In this document: positions 34,291 to 43,034 of the stretch, one piece after another
How positions within the stretch are numbered: the stretch's first letter is position 1
How the letters are laid out: every line of letters starts with the position of its first letter
Assembly (NCBI GenBank): GCA_021850135.1
Contig: JAJZRV010000006.1
Location: 1 to 51,062 of the forward strand
From: Pseudomonadota bacterium
GTDB lineage: Bacteria > Pseudomonadota > Gammaproteobacteria > Burkholderiales > Ferrovaceae
Direction of reading: 5' to 3'
Length of the DNA stretch: 51,062 nucleotides
Position numbers and translations under genes: made by a program
Notes under the pieces: model-generated
Told to the model about the DNA's origin: nothing
The model's database searches: none
Seen by the model: the letters and a program-made list of their open reading frames with translations, nothing else

Positions 34291-35697
34291 TTATCGTTCG
34301 TAGGCCAATTCATGGGGCATGCGTCCTTGCGGAATCACCGTTCCGGCACGCGCAGTCATCCACATATTGAACAGCCAGAAGCAGTTGCCAGTGAATACCA
34401 GGGAACCGCCCAACCAACGGGCGATCATGTAGGGATGCTCAGCGATCACCACATCAATATAGGGAACTTCGTAGATTTTGCCGGCACCTTGAATAAGGCC
34501 CGCAATGGTCATGGAAACCCAGTAGGTAGTGAAACCGATAAGCAGGAACCAGAAATGGATGTTACCCAGCGTCAGGGACCACAGCTTGCGCTTCATGATG
34601 GTCTGCAGACCCAGATAAACCGCTGCTGCTTCAAGGAAGGTGGAGAACCCCAGAAGCGCCAGATGCGCGTGCGCCACAATCCAGCCCGTGCCATGGATAT
34701 ACCAGTTGATGGCGCGGGTTTGCTGGAAGCCCCCTTGCATGTTCAAGGGGATCGCCATCAAGCAGCCGGTGACCGTGAAGCGGATTTCGAGGTTTTCCAC
34801 GAACATGTTCCACTTACCCTGCATGGTCATCAGGATATTGGACACGAATGCAATGGCGGGCACCAGGATCAGCACACCCTCCACCGAAGCGAAGGACTTG
34901 AGCCATTCCGGCAGGGGGGCGGACATCAGGTGATGCGCAGCTGGTGTGGAATAGAACACCACCACGGACCAGAAGTGCAAGTGGCCGATCCGGTGCGAGT
35001 AAAGCGGATTGCCGGTCACTTTGGGGATGGTGTAGTACGCAATGGCTGCGGCCACAGGCGTAATCCACAAGCCCAGGATGTTATGGGCGTTCCACCACGT
35101 CAGGTAGGCTTCGGTCAGCCCCGTCAGGTGGAAATACTCCGGCAGGTTGCCCACGATCAGCACGATGGAGATCATGAAGGTACCGGCGGCGAAGAACCAG
35201 TTGGTGGTGTAGATCCCTTGGGTTTTGCGGTGAATGATGGTCATCCACACGTTGATGCCCAATGGAATGCACATGAAGCACAGGATATAGAGGTCAATGA
35301 ACCAGGGAAAGTCTGAATATTCCCGTCCGGAGTTCATCCCCCACCACAGCACGGTCAGACCCAGAGACAGGCCGACGTTCCACAGGAAGGCGTTCCAGAT
35401 CCCCAGCTTTTCAGACCAGAGCTTGGTGTTTCCCAGCGCAGGCGTGATGTACATCATGGCCATACCAAAAGCCATGGAAATCCAGCCGAAAATCACAGCC
35501 ATCACGTGGACTTGGCGCATATGGCCAAATGACAAAAACTCCAGGCCGGTTACGAAGTCGGGAAACGCCAGTTTGGCTGCGTTGAACGCACCCAATCCGG
35601 TACCGATGACAAACCAGACAATGGAAGAAAAACCCCAGTACACCGCCGACGACCCTGGCGGGATGTCCTCGTTCCTGGCCATCAAATATTTGAGCAT
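34291..35697 (-). CDS. CcoN-like catalytic subunit of a divergent cbb3-type oxidase
   Basis: A 468-residue, roughly 12-helix heme-copper oxidase of the C family. Ligand positions are complete: helix II FGHMRQVHVMAVIFGW (H59/H64), helix VI WWNAHNILG (H205), helix VII FYSTPAAHHLM with Y249 six residues before H255-H256 as in cbb3 enzymes, and helix X GWIVAHAHLALLG (H343, H345). So oxygen reduction at a heme-CuB centre is expected. NO reductase is less likely because the cross-linked tyrosine position is kept. The start is preceded by GAGGGGG. It is followed by CcoO- and CcoP-N-like genes and preceded by two small membrane genes and the act cluster. Sequence outside the motifs departs from standard CcoN. 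Confidence 0.92.
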   Translation of the reverse strand: MLKYLMARNEDIPPGSSAVYWGFSSIVWFVIGTGLGAFNAAKLAFPDFVTGLEFLSFGHMRQVHVMAVIFGWISMAFGMAMMYITPALGNTKLWSEKLGIWNAFLWNVGLSLGLTVLWWGMNSGREYSDFPWFIDLYILCFMCIPLGINVWMTIIHRKTQGIYTTNWFFAAGTFMISIVLIVGNLPEYFHLTGLTEAYLTWWNAHNILGLWITPVAAAIAYYTIPKVTGNPLYSHRIGHLHFWSVVVFYSTPAAHHLMSAPLPEWLKSFASVEGVLILVPAIAFVSNILMTMQGKWNMFVENLEIRFTVTGCLMAIPLNMQGGFQQTRAINWYIHGTGWIVAHAHLALLGFSTFLEAAAVYLGLQTIMKRKLWSLTLGNIHFWFLLIGFTTYWVSMTIAGLIQGAGKIYEVPYIDVVIAEHPYMIARWLGGSLVFTGNCFWLFNMWMTARAGTVIPQGRMPHELAYER

Positions 35698-35792
35698 TTT
35701 GGATCCCCCTCAACTCGCTCTAAAAACACCACTATTCAAGACAAATTTGGAATTATTGGCCTGCGCCAGACCTCTGGATTCGCAGACTGCGC

Positions 35793-35891
35793 TTACTTTT
35801 TCCTTTTCTGCGGCATGAGGATGTACCAGGACAGGTACATGCTCGAGAATGCCAAGGCGATCCCAAAAGCTCCAGCAATCATATTCAGCAT
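35793..35891 (-). CDS. 32-residue CcoQ-like micro-protein
   Basis: ATG at 35891 opens a 32-codon frame starting MLNMIAGAFGIALAF and ending in a basic PQKRKK tail after one helix. A GGAG and a GGAAG stretch lie upstream. It sits just before the CcoN gene. The single helix with a lysine/arginine tail is reminiscent of CcoQ-type small subunits, but the sequence is too short for a firm family call. Confidence 0.7.
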   Translation of the reverse strand: MLNMIAGAFGIALAFSSMYLSWYILMPQKRKK

Positions 35892-35945
35892 GGTGACTTC
35901 CGCTCCTGTATTTGTTGTAGTTTGAAATCGATGGGCAATCTGCAA

Positions 35946-36221
35946 TCAGGCCGCGTTTTCAAGGGCATCGTGCCGCTTGAAGGCGATGGCCAGAATACCC
36001 ACGTAGGCAAAGCCGAACACGAGCATGCACCAGTCAATGAATCCTGTGAATGTCATGGGGTTGTAAGCCAGACCCATCCAGCCACCCCAGTCCGAGAATT
36101 TTCCACGCCCCAGGAAACACATCAGCGTTGCGCCGAATACACTGCCATTTCCCATGCCAGTCAACATGCCGCCGACGATCATCAGCCAGAAGCCACGAGT
36201 CGCGATCGATTTTTTCTGCAT
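35946..36221 (-). CDS. Small two-helix membrane protein at the head of the oxidase operon
   Basis: A 91-residue protein with helices around residues 9-35 (WLMIVGGMLTGMGNGSVFG) and 55-80 (NPMTFTGFIDWCMLVFGFAY), and the motif GKFSDWGGWMGLAYNP between. It is the first gene after the promoter at 36384-36412. A run of nine G residues stands two bases before the ATG as the probable ribosome site. I do not recognise the family; being first in the oxidase operon suggests it is a subunit. Confidence 0.7.
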   Translation of the reverse strand: MQKKSIATRGFWLMIVGGMLTGMGNGSVFGATLMCFLGRGKFSDWGGWMGLAYNPMTFTGFIDWCMLVFGFAYVGILAIAFKRHDALENAA

Positions 36222-36278
36222 TCCCCCCCCCTATTTGGTGACGCCCTTTACATATTGCAAATAACAAAAATCCACGGC

Positions 36279-36300
36279 GTTCACTGAAATCACAGTGAAC
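36279..36300. promoter_or_regulatory. Palindrome GTTCACTG-N6-CAGTGAAC
   Basis: Perfect eight-base arms with a six-base spacer lie in the leader of the oxidase operon, about 58 bases before its first ATG. The half-site plus one base (GTTCACTGT on the minus strand) recurs in the HiPIP leader at 44333-44341. It may be an operator; it does not match FNR/Anr, CRP or sigma-54 patterns that I can recall. Confidence 0.5.
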
Positions 36301-36340
36301 TTGCAGGACAGCCGTGCACGTTTAGATTGGTTCCAGAGGT

Positions 36341-36372
36341 ACCCCCCTCTGTCTGGGGGTTATTTACCCCCA
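36341..36372 (-). promoter_or_regulatory. Two mutually exclusive hairpins in the oxidase leader
   Basis: The central block TGGGGGT (36354-36360) can pair either with ACCCCC at 36341-36346 or, as a perfect seven-base stem, with ACCCCCA at 36366-36372. Both cannot form together. They lie just after the predicted transcription start of the oxidase operon, so an attenuator-like or RNA-stability role is possible. Confidence 0.45.
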
Positions 36373-36383
36373 TGTTTTTCCCC

Positions 36384-36412
36384 TTTATACCAGCATCAAT
36401 CCCGCATTTCAA
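36384..36412 (-). promoter_or_regulatory. Sigma-70 promoter of the oxidase operon
   Basis: On the minus strand TTGAAA (36412-36407) and TATAAA (36389-36384) are spaced by exactly 17 bases. Each hexamer is within one or two bases of consensus. It lies between actF and the first oxidase-operon gene, giving a leader of about 155 bases with hairpins and a palindrome. Confidence 0.65.
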
Positions 36413-36429
36413 CCGGGGGGACCTCACAA

Positions 36430-37434
36430 TCACCGGATGATCTGGCCCCGGCGCAGGCTGGATCGCAAAATTGCAACAGCAGCGCCGAATACCAGCACCG
36501 TGACGCCAATGTCAAAGAGACCTGTCATCGGCATATGTGGCGTGGGATACGTCCCGGAAATCCAGGTGTAGCGTTCAATCCAGCTCCCAAGGACCATGGA
36601 GCCTGCCACTGTAATGATGATCCCCGGATTGTGGCGGCTGAAGGGAAAGACCAGGGTCGCAAACGGCACCACGAATTTCAACACGAAGAACGTCCAGAAC
36701 AGGACGCTGTAGTCCCCGTTCTGCATGCGCCAGATCCGTTCGGTCTCTTCGGGCATGTTGCCATACCAGATAATGAGGTACTGGGCGAAAAAGGTGTACA
36801 CCCAAAGAATCGTGAACGCCAGCATCATCTGGGCGATGTAGTTGTACAGATACTCTCCTGGCGGATTGACGAACGCACCAGACTTGTCCAGGAAAAACAG
36901 AGTCAGCACCAGCACGGCCAGGAACATGCCGAAGGCGCTGACAAAATGGTACATGGCGTAGATCGAGCTTTCCCAATCAGGCAGCAGGGTCATCTCAAAG
37001 TCCCAGGCCACCATGGTACAAAACAGCACGTGCGCAAATGGAATCAGGAGCGCCACCGTCCGGAAATTGTGCATATCCGTGGGGGACTGCTCCGATTTGG
37101 CCTGGTACCTGATAAAAAGCGTGTAGAGGGCACCGACCGCGAGGAAACCCAGCACTTCCCGGGCAGCAAGAAACCCAAGATTATTCCAGCGCGGCAACGT
37201 TTCGAAGGAGCCCACCCAGGGAAAGGTCATGCTCCCGCCGAACAGCAATACCAGCAGCAGCAGAAATGCCAGCGGGAACAATGAGAAGAAAGCGACGGAC
37301 AGGAGGCGGATATCGAAGCGCCATTTGGCATTCACCAGATGCAGCAATGCCGCCAGCGTCACGCCAGCGAGCGACAGGTGCAACACCACCAGAAAATCCA
37401 CGGTCAGAACCGACCAGCTTGCAAACGAAATCAC
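36430..37434 (-). CDS. actF: Alternative Complex III subunit ActF
   Basis: A 334-residue membrane protein with nine or ten helices. It belongs to the quinone-binding NrfD-like/ActF subunit type, with landmarks GGSMTFPWVGSFE, ARWNNLG-like RWNNLGFLAAREVLGF and YNYIAQMMLAFTILWVYTFFAQY in parts, the latter including AQYLIIWYGNMPEET, a motif typical of ActF. It would contribute to quinol oxidation and proton handling in the inner membrane. It is the last gene of the act cluster; the oxidase promoter follows. The final IIR is close to the typical end. Confidence 0.88.
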   Translation of the reverse strand: MISFASWSVLTVDFLVVLHLSLAGVTLAALLHLVNAKWRFDIRLLSVAFFSLFPLAFLLLLVLLFGGSMTFPWVGSFETLPRWNNLGFLAAREVLGFLAVGALYTLFIRYQAKSEQSPTDMHNFRTVALLIPFAHVLFCTMVAWDFEMTLLPDWESSIYAMYHFVSAFGMFLAVLVLTLFFLDKSGAFVNPPGEYLYNYIAQMMLAFTILWVYTFFAQYLIIWYGNMPEETERIWRMQNGDYSVLFWTFFVLKFVVPFATLVFPFSRHNPGIIITVAGSMVLGSWIERYTWISGTYPTPHMPMTGLFDIGVTVLVFGAAVAILRSSLRRGQIIR

Positions 37435-37447
37435 GATTGACTCCTTA

Positions 37448-37975
37448 TCATTTGGCGCCGACTGCTGCGGACTGTTCGGCCTTCAGGCCATGCCGGACAT
37501 AGTTCACCAGATCCCAACGCTCACTGGGATACATGTCATTGCCGTAGGAGGGCATGAGTGGCCCGCCAAAAGTGACATGGGCAAAGATATAGCCTTCAGG
37601 CATTTCCTTCTGCACGCGGTCCGCCGTCAGGTCGAAGGGCCGTACGATCAACTTGGCACCCACCAATCCGTCACCCGTTCCCGAGTCGCCATGACAGGGC
37701 ACGCAGTAGATCTTGAACATGGATTTGCCGCGCGCAATGGATTCAGGCGTTGCGGGGTTGGGATTGGGCAGCTTCATCGCCGCGTCGTGGTCATGCACAT
37801 AAGGCGTCGTTTTCGTTCCCTCCATGGGCACGGAGCGTTGCGGGAACGGGCGCGTCGCATCGGGCCCCTCCTGAGGCTTGATGCTGATCTGGTTGGCCAT
37901 GTCCTTGCTCCAGGGCCAAGCCATGGCCAGAGAGGGAATCAGTGCCAGCAAAGCAATCCAGCGATAAGGTTTCAT
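37448..37975 (-). CDS. actE: Alternative Complex III cytochrome c subunit ActE
   Basis: A 175-residue monoheme cytochrome with a signal peptide (MKPYRWIALLALIPSLAMA), the heme motif CVPCHGDSGTGDG (C91-H95), and a likely methionine ligand in GGPLMPSYGNDMYPSERWDLVNYVR. That last block is a hallmark of ActE. The start at 37975 overlaps the actD stop as ATGA. It receives electrons in the periplasmic part of the complex and passes them to soluble carriers or the oxidase. Confidence 0.92.
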   Translation of the reverse strand: MKPYRWIALLALIPSLAMAWPWSKDMANQISIKPQEGPDATRPFPQRSVPMEGTKTTPYVHDHDAAMKLPNPNPATPESIARGKSMFKIYCVPCHGDSGTGDGLVGAKLIVRPFDLTADRVQKEMPEGYIFAHVTFGGPLMPSYGNDMYPSERWDLVNYVRHGLKAEQSAAVGAK

Positions 37976-38502
37976 CGTCCTTGCTCTCCCATGATTTCCA
38001 GTGGCTGATGGCGGGAAAAGATCTCGTTGATCTTGGGAATAACCAGCGGATCCGCCTTGACCAATATCCCGATCTTGTCTTCGGAGATGCTCGTGTTGTA
38101 GAGGGTGCTGCGATTGCCTGGAAGCTTCCAGGCAATGAAACATCCCACCACCGTCATCAAAACCCCGATCAGGATGAACAGCTCGTAGGTCAGCACCATG
38201 TCCGGCGGAATGGGCACGACAGGCCTGCCGCCGCGAATCTGCAGCAGGAAGTTGGCCTGTGCGGAAGCAATCAGGGTAAAACCCACGGTGCTTCCCAGCA
38301 CGGCGCCCGCCAGGGTGTACAACTGCACGTAAACCGGGCGCTTTCCCAGCATCTCGGACAACTCAGGATGCTCGATGGGGGATTTGATGGCTACATCGTC
38401 CATCCTGAATCCGGGCAAGTTGGCTGCCTTGAGCTCCTGGAGGGTGCGCCCCGCTTCCTCAAAGTCGTTGTATAACGCCAAGGTATGTACTTTGCTCATC
38501 AT
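37972..38502 (-). CDS. actD: Alternative Complex III subunit ActD
   Basis: A 176-residue protein with an N-terminal cytoplasmic DUF3341 domain (LALYNDFEEAGRTLQELKA, FRMDDVAIKSPIEHPELSE) and two helices (about 60-82, 100-122). This is the standard ActD layout. The start ATGATGA overlaps the actC stop; the downstream actE start overlaps its own stop. It is a structural subunit of the complex. Confidence 0.9.
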   Translation of the reverse strand: MMSKVHTLALYNDFEEAGRTLQELKAANLPGFRMDDVAIKSPIEHPELSEMLGKRPVYVQLYTLAGAVLGSTVGFTLIASAQANFLLQIRGGRPVVPIPPDMVLTYELFILIGVLMTVVGCFIAWKLPGNRSTLYNTSISEDKIGILVKADPLVIPKINEIFSRHQPLEIMGEQGR

Positions 38503-39896
38503 GCCCTCGCCTTGCGCGCCATGAACCGGTGGTAAACCATTTCTTTCACCTCGTACATGGAAACCGTTGGGAAGATCTTGCAGAACAGCATGAACAGCAT
38601 GCTGAACCAACCGAAACTGCCAGCCACGATGCCCCACTGCACCCAACTGGGCCACCAGTCGCCAGTCCAGGTCCAGGGATAGTATCCATGGGCAAAAGTG
38701 GGCGTCACGATCATGAAGCGCTCCAACCACATCCCCAGATTGAGCAGTAGGGACACCACCATCATGGTGGGCAGATGGTTGCGCAGCGACTTGAACGCCA
38801 GGGCAAAGGGAACGATGGAGCCCAGGAAATTCATGGCCCACCAGTAAGGCGCATAGGTCCCTGTCGCACGGAAAATCAGCGTCTGTTTGGCGTATTCGTC
38901 GTTGCCATACCATACCGAGGCGTACTCGATCAGGTTGAGATACGTCCATACCATGGCGATGGCAAAGGTCAGCCGGCAGGTCTTGTCCAGAATCGGCATG
39001 GTCATGTAGGCCTCAAAACGGAATACATATCGCAACACGATGAACAGGGTGATAATCGCAGCGCAACCGGAATACAGCGCCCCCGCCACAAAGTAAGGGG
39101 GGAAGGAAGTGATGTGCCAGCCTGGCTGCTGCGACACGGCGAAGTCGGTGGCCACGATGGAGTGCACGGACACTGCGAGCGGAATCAGAAAGCAGGCAAT
39201 CGTGAGATAGGCCACGCGAAAATTGGCCCACTGCCGGTCCGTTCCCTGCCATCCCAGCGACAGAAACCAATAGAATTTCTTGCGAAACCCCTTGGCATTA
39301 TCGCGACAGATCGCAAGATCAGGAATCATTCCGAAGTACAGGAATACGATCGACGATGTCAAATAGGTCCCGATGGCGGTGGCATCCCAGACCAGAGGAG
39401 AATTGAAGTTAGGCCATACCCAGCGCTCATTTGGGTAGGCCACCACGTAATAGAACTCCCAGACCCGCCCCAGATGCACCAGCACAAACAGGCCTGCGGT
39501 CATCAGGGAAAAAGTGGTCATCGCCTCGGCAAAACGGTAGATGGGCTTGCGCCAGTCCGCATGCATGATGTGGAGGATGGCTGACAAAAGTGTCCCCGAA
39601 TGGCTCATCCCGATCCAGAAAATGAAGGTGGCGATGTACAGCCCCCACACCTGCGGGTTCTCGAGATCTGCAACGCCGAGCCCCGTCTGGTATTGATAGA
39701 CTTCGCAATACACGCCAAAGGAAAACAGCGCGAGGGATGCAAGAAAAATGACCCAGTACATCAGCCTCGGACGTTCCATACTGCGCAACACGTCCTTGTT
39801 GATCTGTGCCCAGGCAATGTCCTCGCTGATATCTTTCGCCTTGGGGACAAATCTCCGCTCGATCTGGATATCGCTTTCGTCGGTAGTATGAATCAT
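38499..39896 (-). CDS. actC: Alternative Complex III NrfD-like subunit ActC
   Basis: A 465-residue membrane protein with about ten helices. Landmarks include FIFWIGMSHSGTLLSAILH, the conserved NrfD/PsrC histidine block GMSHSGT, WVWPNFNSPLVWD, YFGMIPDLA and WLERFMIVTPTF. It holds a quinol-oxidation site adjacent to the iron-sulfur subunit. ATG at 39896 is preferred; a TTG nine codons upstream is less likely. It overlaps actD by four bases. Confidence 0.93.
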   Translation of the reverse strand: MIHTTDESDIQIERRFVPKAKDISEDIAWAQINKDVLRSMERPRLMYWVIFLASLALFSFGVYCEVYQYQTGLGVADLENPQVWGLYIATFIFWIGMSHSGTLLSAILHIMHADWRKPIYRFAEAMTTFSLMTAGLFVLVHLGRVWEFYYVVAYPNERWVWPNFNSPLVWDATAIGTYLTSSIVFLYFGMIPDLAICRDNAKGFRKKFYWFLSLGWQGTDRQWANFRVAYLTIACFLIPLAVSVHSIVATDFAVSQQPGWHITSFPPYFVAGALYSGCAAIITLFIVLRYVFRFEAYMTMPILDKTCRLTFAIAMVWTYLNLIEYASVWYGNDEYAKQTLIFRATGTYAPYWWAMNFLGSIVPFALAFKSLRNHLPTMMVVSLLLNLGMWLERFMIVTPTFAHGYYPWTWTGDWWPSWVQWGIVAGSFGWFSMLFMLFCKIFPTVSMYEVKEMVYHRFMARKARA

Positions 39897-39949
39897 GCTT
39901 GAGGTTCCAATAATAGAATCCAAAATGTCATGGTCGAACAGGCGCGCGA

Positions 39950-40792
39950 TCAGGCTTCAGAGTCCCGTACCCGCTCCAGGTACACCACGGAGGGATAGGT
40001 TCTGAGCTCCTCGAAAATGCGATAACCGCGCAGATTTTCGTCCTTTTCCTGCTTGTCACTGGCCAGTTTGATCTGCTGTCGCTCCCAGATCCGGGCGACC
40101 TGCGACTTGTCGTCAGCCAGATTGCCAAAAGTGATGGCCGATGTCGGACAAGCTTGCGCACAAGCGGTGGTCACTTCGCCATCGGCAACGCGACGACCCT
40201 CGGTTCGGGCCCGATTCTTGGCCTCAGTCAGACGCTGGACGCAGAAGGTGCACTTCTCCATCACGCCCTTGCTGCGCACCGTGACATCGGGGTTCAACTG
40301 CTGTTCCAGAGGGTTGGGCCAAGCGCGCTCGGGATACTGCCACCAGTTGAAATAACGCACTTTGTACGGACAATTGGCCGAGCAATAGCGCGAACCAATA
40401 CAGCGGTTATAGACCTGCGAATTGAGGCCGTCAGGGGTATGGTGCGTGGCGCCGACGGGACAGACGACCTCGCACGGTGCCGATTCGCACTGCTGGCACA
40501 TCATGGGCAGAAACTGGGCACCATGGTCTGGAAACTTGTCCATGTGTTCCCCTTCGCCCCAGTAGCGTTCGATGCGCAACCAATGCATCGCCTGCCCTTT
40601 GGAGAAGGCTTCCCGACCCACGACCGGCAAGTTGTTTTCGGCATAACAGGCCGTCGTGCAGGCATTGCAACCCGTACAGGCGTCGAGGTCGATGACCATG
40701 GCCCACTTGTAGTCCTTGTCCTTGTACTGATCTTCGTAGGGGCGCTTGACCCGGAGGGAGGACCAGTTCTTGATCAGATTACTGAGTGACAC
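39950..40792 (-). CDS. actB2: Alternative Complex III iron-sulfur subunit ActB2
   Basis: A 280-residue polyferredoxin with four cysteine clusters: CTGCNACTTACYAENN, CQQCESAPCEVVCPVGAT, CIGSRYCSANCPYK and the last pair CTFCVQRL with CAQACPTSA. In many bacteria this module is fused to ActB1; here it is separate. The start is GTG at 40792, decided by AAGGAG seven bases upstream; it overlaps actB1 by 14 bases. A TTG 18 bases earlier lies upstream of that site. Electrons pass from quinol through these clusters to the hemes. Confidence 0.93.
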   Translation of the reverse strand: MSLSNLIKNWSSLRVKRPYEDQYKDKDYKWAMVIDLDACTGCNACTTACYAENNLPVVGREAFSKGQAMHWLRIERYWGEGEHMDKFPDHGAQFLPMMCQQCESAPCEVVCPVGATHHTPDGLNSQVYNRCIGSRYCSANCPYKVRYFNWWQYPERAWPNPLEQQLNPDVTVRSKGVMEKCTFCVQRLTEAKNRARTEGRRVADGEVTTACAQACPTSAITFGNLADDKSQVARIWERQQIKLASDKQEKDENLRGYRIFEELRTYPSVVYLERVRDSEA

Positions 40793-43007
40793 GAGAAATC
40801 TCCTTCGCAAGTTCAGCTTGATCGGCGGCCATGGTTGCTACCAGCTTGCGCCCCTGCTGCAGATTGGTGGCTCCCTCATCCTTGACGACCCTGGCATGCT
40901 CACCGGTCTTCTTGATGATGACGCGCGTTGCGTACAAGGCCAGCTCTCCGGTACGTTCGTCGTACATGGGGTCGAAAATCTTGAAGGGATTGACCCCCAT
41001 GCCGTCAGCGTAGCGGCCATAACCCGTGTGCCCCTGCCCCAACGGCATGGACACCGTGTCGGGTTGAATCCCCGGGAAGAGGTAGGCTTTGGCTCGTACC
41101 GACCCGGTGGCAGACTGCACCTCAAGAATGTCGCCTTCACGAATCTGCATCTGCGCCGCCGTGGTGGGGTGAATCTCCACCCAGGAGTCCCACACGACAG
41201 TGGTCAGCGGATCGGGGGATTCCTGCAGCCAGGGCAGGTTGGCGTGGCGGCCATCGCGCAGATCGGCGCGCACCGACGGAACAAAAAAGAACGGGAAATT
41301 GACGTCCGTTTCCAATGCCTGGGGTTTGCCCACCTTGACCGTCGCCGCATGGGCTTCAAGCGCAGCAGGTGGCGCCTCGAGGCGCAATACGCCATTTCGA
41401 AGCGCGTCTTCCCAGAAATCGTCGTCGCTGGACTTCGACTTGAAGACGGGTTTTGCCTTGGTGACCGCGGTCTTGATATACGCGTAGTAATCCGGAAAAG
41501 CCTTATAGGCCTCCGGCTGACGTTGCTTGAGCAGATCCAGCAGGATATCGCCCAGGCCGCGCGTCTCGGGATACAGTCGCTCCATGAGCGGCTGCTGAAT
41601 TGCGAGCTCAACACCCGAAGGCTGGTATCCGGCCACATGGGTTCCAAAATCTTCCATGGGAGACAGGAGCGGCAAAACAAGATCGCACTGATGCGCCGTC
41701 TCGTCCAGTTGCGTCGCAAATGCCACCTTGAACGGCACCTTGGCAAGATTGCTGGCAAAGGGCACGAAGGTAGGTGCAGTGAACACTGGATTGGCCCCCA
41801 TCACCAGCAAGGCTTGGCATTGCCCGGCCGACATCGCCTGGTTGAGCTTCGCCAGCGCGGTTGTGCTGCCGCTGGCAGGCGTCAGTTGGGGAAACGGATG
41901 GCTGGCCTGGCCTTGCAGGGTTTTGCCACGATTCTCAAGGACCAGATTGAGCAGCAAAATGGCCGCAGCATTGTTGAAGCCGTGCACATGCCCCTCTGCC
42001 GAAGGGCCGGAGAGCACCAAGCTGGGGGATTTTTCCCACAGCATGCCAGCGATATGGGAAATGGCGTCTGCATGGATCCCGGTTACTTCGCTGACCGTAT
42101 CCTTGTCGTATTGTTTTAGCGCTTCGGCGATCTCGGCGGGTACGGCATGGGCATATTCCTGATGCTGCAACAGGCTATGTGCGATCCCCAATGCAAAGAC
42201 CCCCTCGGTCCCAGGTTTGATGGCATACCAGCGGTCCGCATTAGCGCCCGTCAGGGTCATGCGCGGTTCGATCTGGATCAGCGTGCCTCTCGGCGCCTTT
42301 CTGAAACGCGCATACTGCGCCGCCATATGCACCGGAGAAGGACCCGTTCCCAGAAAATCGTTGCCAAAGGAAAGGATCAGGCGTGCCTTGTCGATTTGCA
42401 AGACGGGCTGTTCCACGCCCAGCACAGCTTTATTGGCAGCCTGACCGATGGCCGGTGAGAGCGCGTCGTACACGATGTGGTTAGCGGACTTGAAACTCTC
42501 CAGGAAATGGCCCAGCAATACCTTCTGGTGCCCACTGATTTCCCCTGTCAGGACGGCAATTTGGTCCCCGCTGAGCGTGCTGGAAGAACCCAGCCTCGCC
42601 GTCAGCGTGGCCATGGCCTTGTCCCAGGAGACGGGTTTGAAAGCCCCGGCTTCGCGAATCATGGGCGTTGTCAATCGATCGGGGTTGTAATGCACTTGAA
42701 CCCCAGCCTGACCCAATCCGCATATTTTTCCGCCGCTGATGAGCGATTGCGGATTGCCTTCCAGCTTGAGGATTCGCCCTTCGCGAACCCGCCCCATGAT
42801 GCCGCAGCCCGAGCCGCATTGCGTACAGGTGGAGGCGTAATAGACCCCCACACCAGGAACCACGAAATCCTCGGGCTGGACATAGGACTCCACCAGTTCA
42901 GCACCCGACTCGATAGAGGTATTTCCACATCCCGCCAGAGTTGCCGCTGCACCGCTGATGCCCAGCACGCGCAGGAAGTCCCGACGATCGATATTGCTAC
43001 TGCTCAT
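40779..43007 (-). CDS. actB1: Alternative Complex III molybdopterin-oxidoreductase-like subunit ActB1
   Basis: A 742-residue protein starting MSSSNIDRRDFLRVLGISG, a Tat-type signal with RRDFL, followed by a LAGCGN lipobox-like site. The body is a molybdopterin-oxidoreductase fold and keeps an N-terminal cysteine pattern CTQCGSGCG ... KICGLGQAG. In characterised ACIII enzymes this domain holds no molybdenum and is structural; the same is assumed here. The ATG is preceded by AAGGGGGAG. It follows actA by 27 bases and overlaps actB2. A catalytic molybdoenzyme is unlikely given the complete act gene set around it. Confidence 0.92.
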   Translation of the reverse strand: MSSSNIDRRDFLRVLGISGAAATLAGCGNTSIESGAELVESYVQPEDFVVPGVGVYYASTCTQCGSGCGIMGRVREGRILKLEGNPQSLISGGKICGLGQAGVQVHYNPDRLTTPMIREAGAFKPVSWDKAMATLTARLGSSSTLSGDQIAVLTGEISGHQKVLLGHFLESFKSANHIVYDALSPAIGQAANKAVLGVEQPVLQIDKARLILSFGNDFLGTGPSPVHMAAQYARFRKAPRGTLIQIEPRMTLTGANADRWYAIKPGTEGVFALGIAHSLLQHQEYAHAVPAEIAEALKQYDKDTVSEVTGIHADAISHIAGMLWEKSPSLVLSGPSAEGHVHGFNNAAAILLLNLVLENRGKTLQGQASHPFPQLTPASGSTTALAKLNQAMSAGQCQALLVMGANPVFTAPTFVPFASNLAKVPFKVAFATQLDETAHQCDLVLPLLSPMEDFGTHVAGYQPSGVELAIQQPLMERLYPETRGLGDILLDLLKQRQPEAYKAFPDYYAYIKTAVTKAKPVFKSKSSDDDFWEDALRNGVLRLEAPPAALEAHAATVKVGKPQALETDVNFPFFFVPSVRADLRDGRHANLPWLQESPDPLTTVVWDSWVEIHPTTAAQMQIREGDILEVQSATGSVRAKAYLFPGIQPDTVSMPLGQGHTGYGRYADGMGVNPFKIFDPMYDERTGELALYATRVIIKKTGEHARVVKDEGATNLQQGRKLVATMAADQAELAKEISRVTQ

Positions 43008-43034
43008 ACACTCCCCCTTATTTCCATCGGTGGA

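Noticed and set aside
34291-35697. CcoN-like protein as a nitric oxide reductase (NorB)
   Set aside because: The tyrosine six residues before the HH pair, typical of oxygen-reducing cbb3 enzymes, is kept, and a CcoO-type subunit follows rather than NorC.
36279-36300. Palindrome as a terminator of the act operon
   Set aside because: It lies downstream of a good promoter for the next operon, has weak AT-containing arms and no adjacent T-tract.
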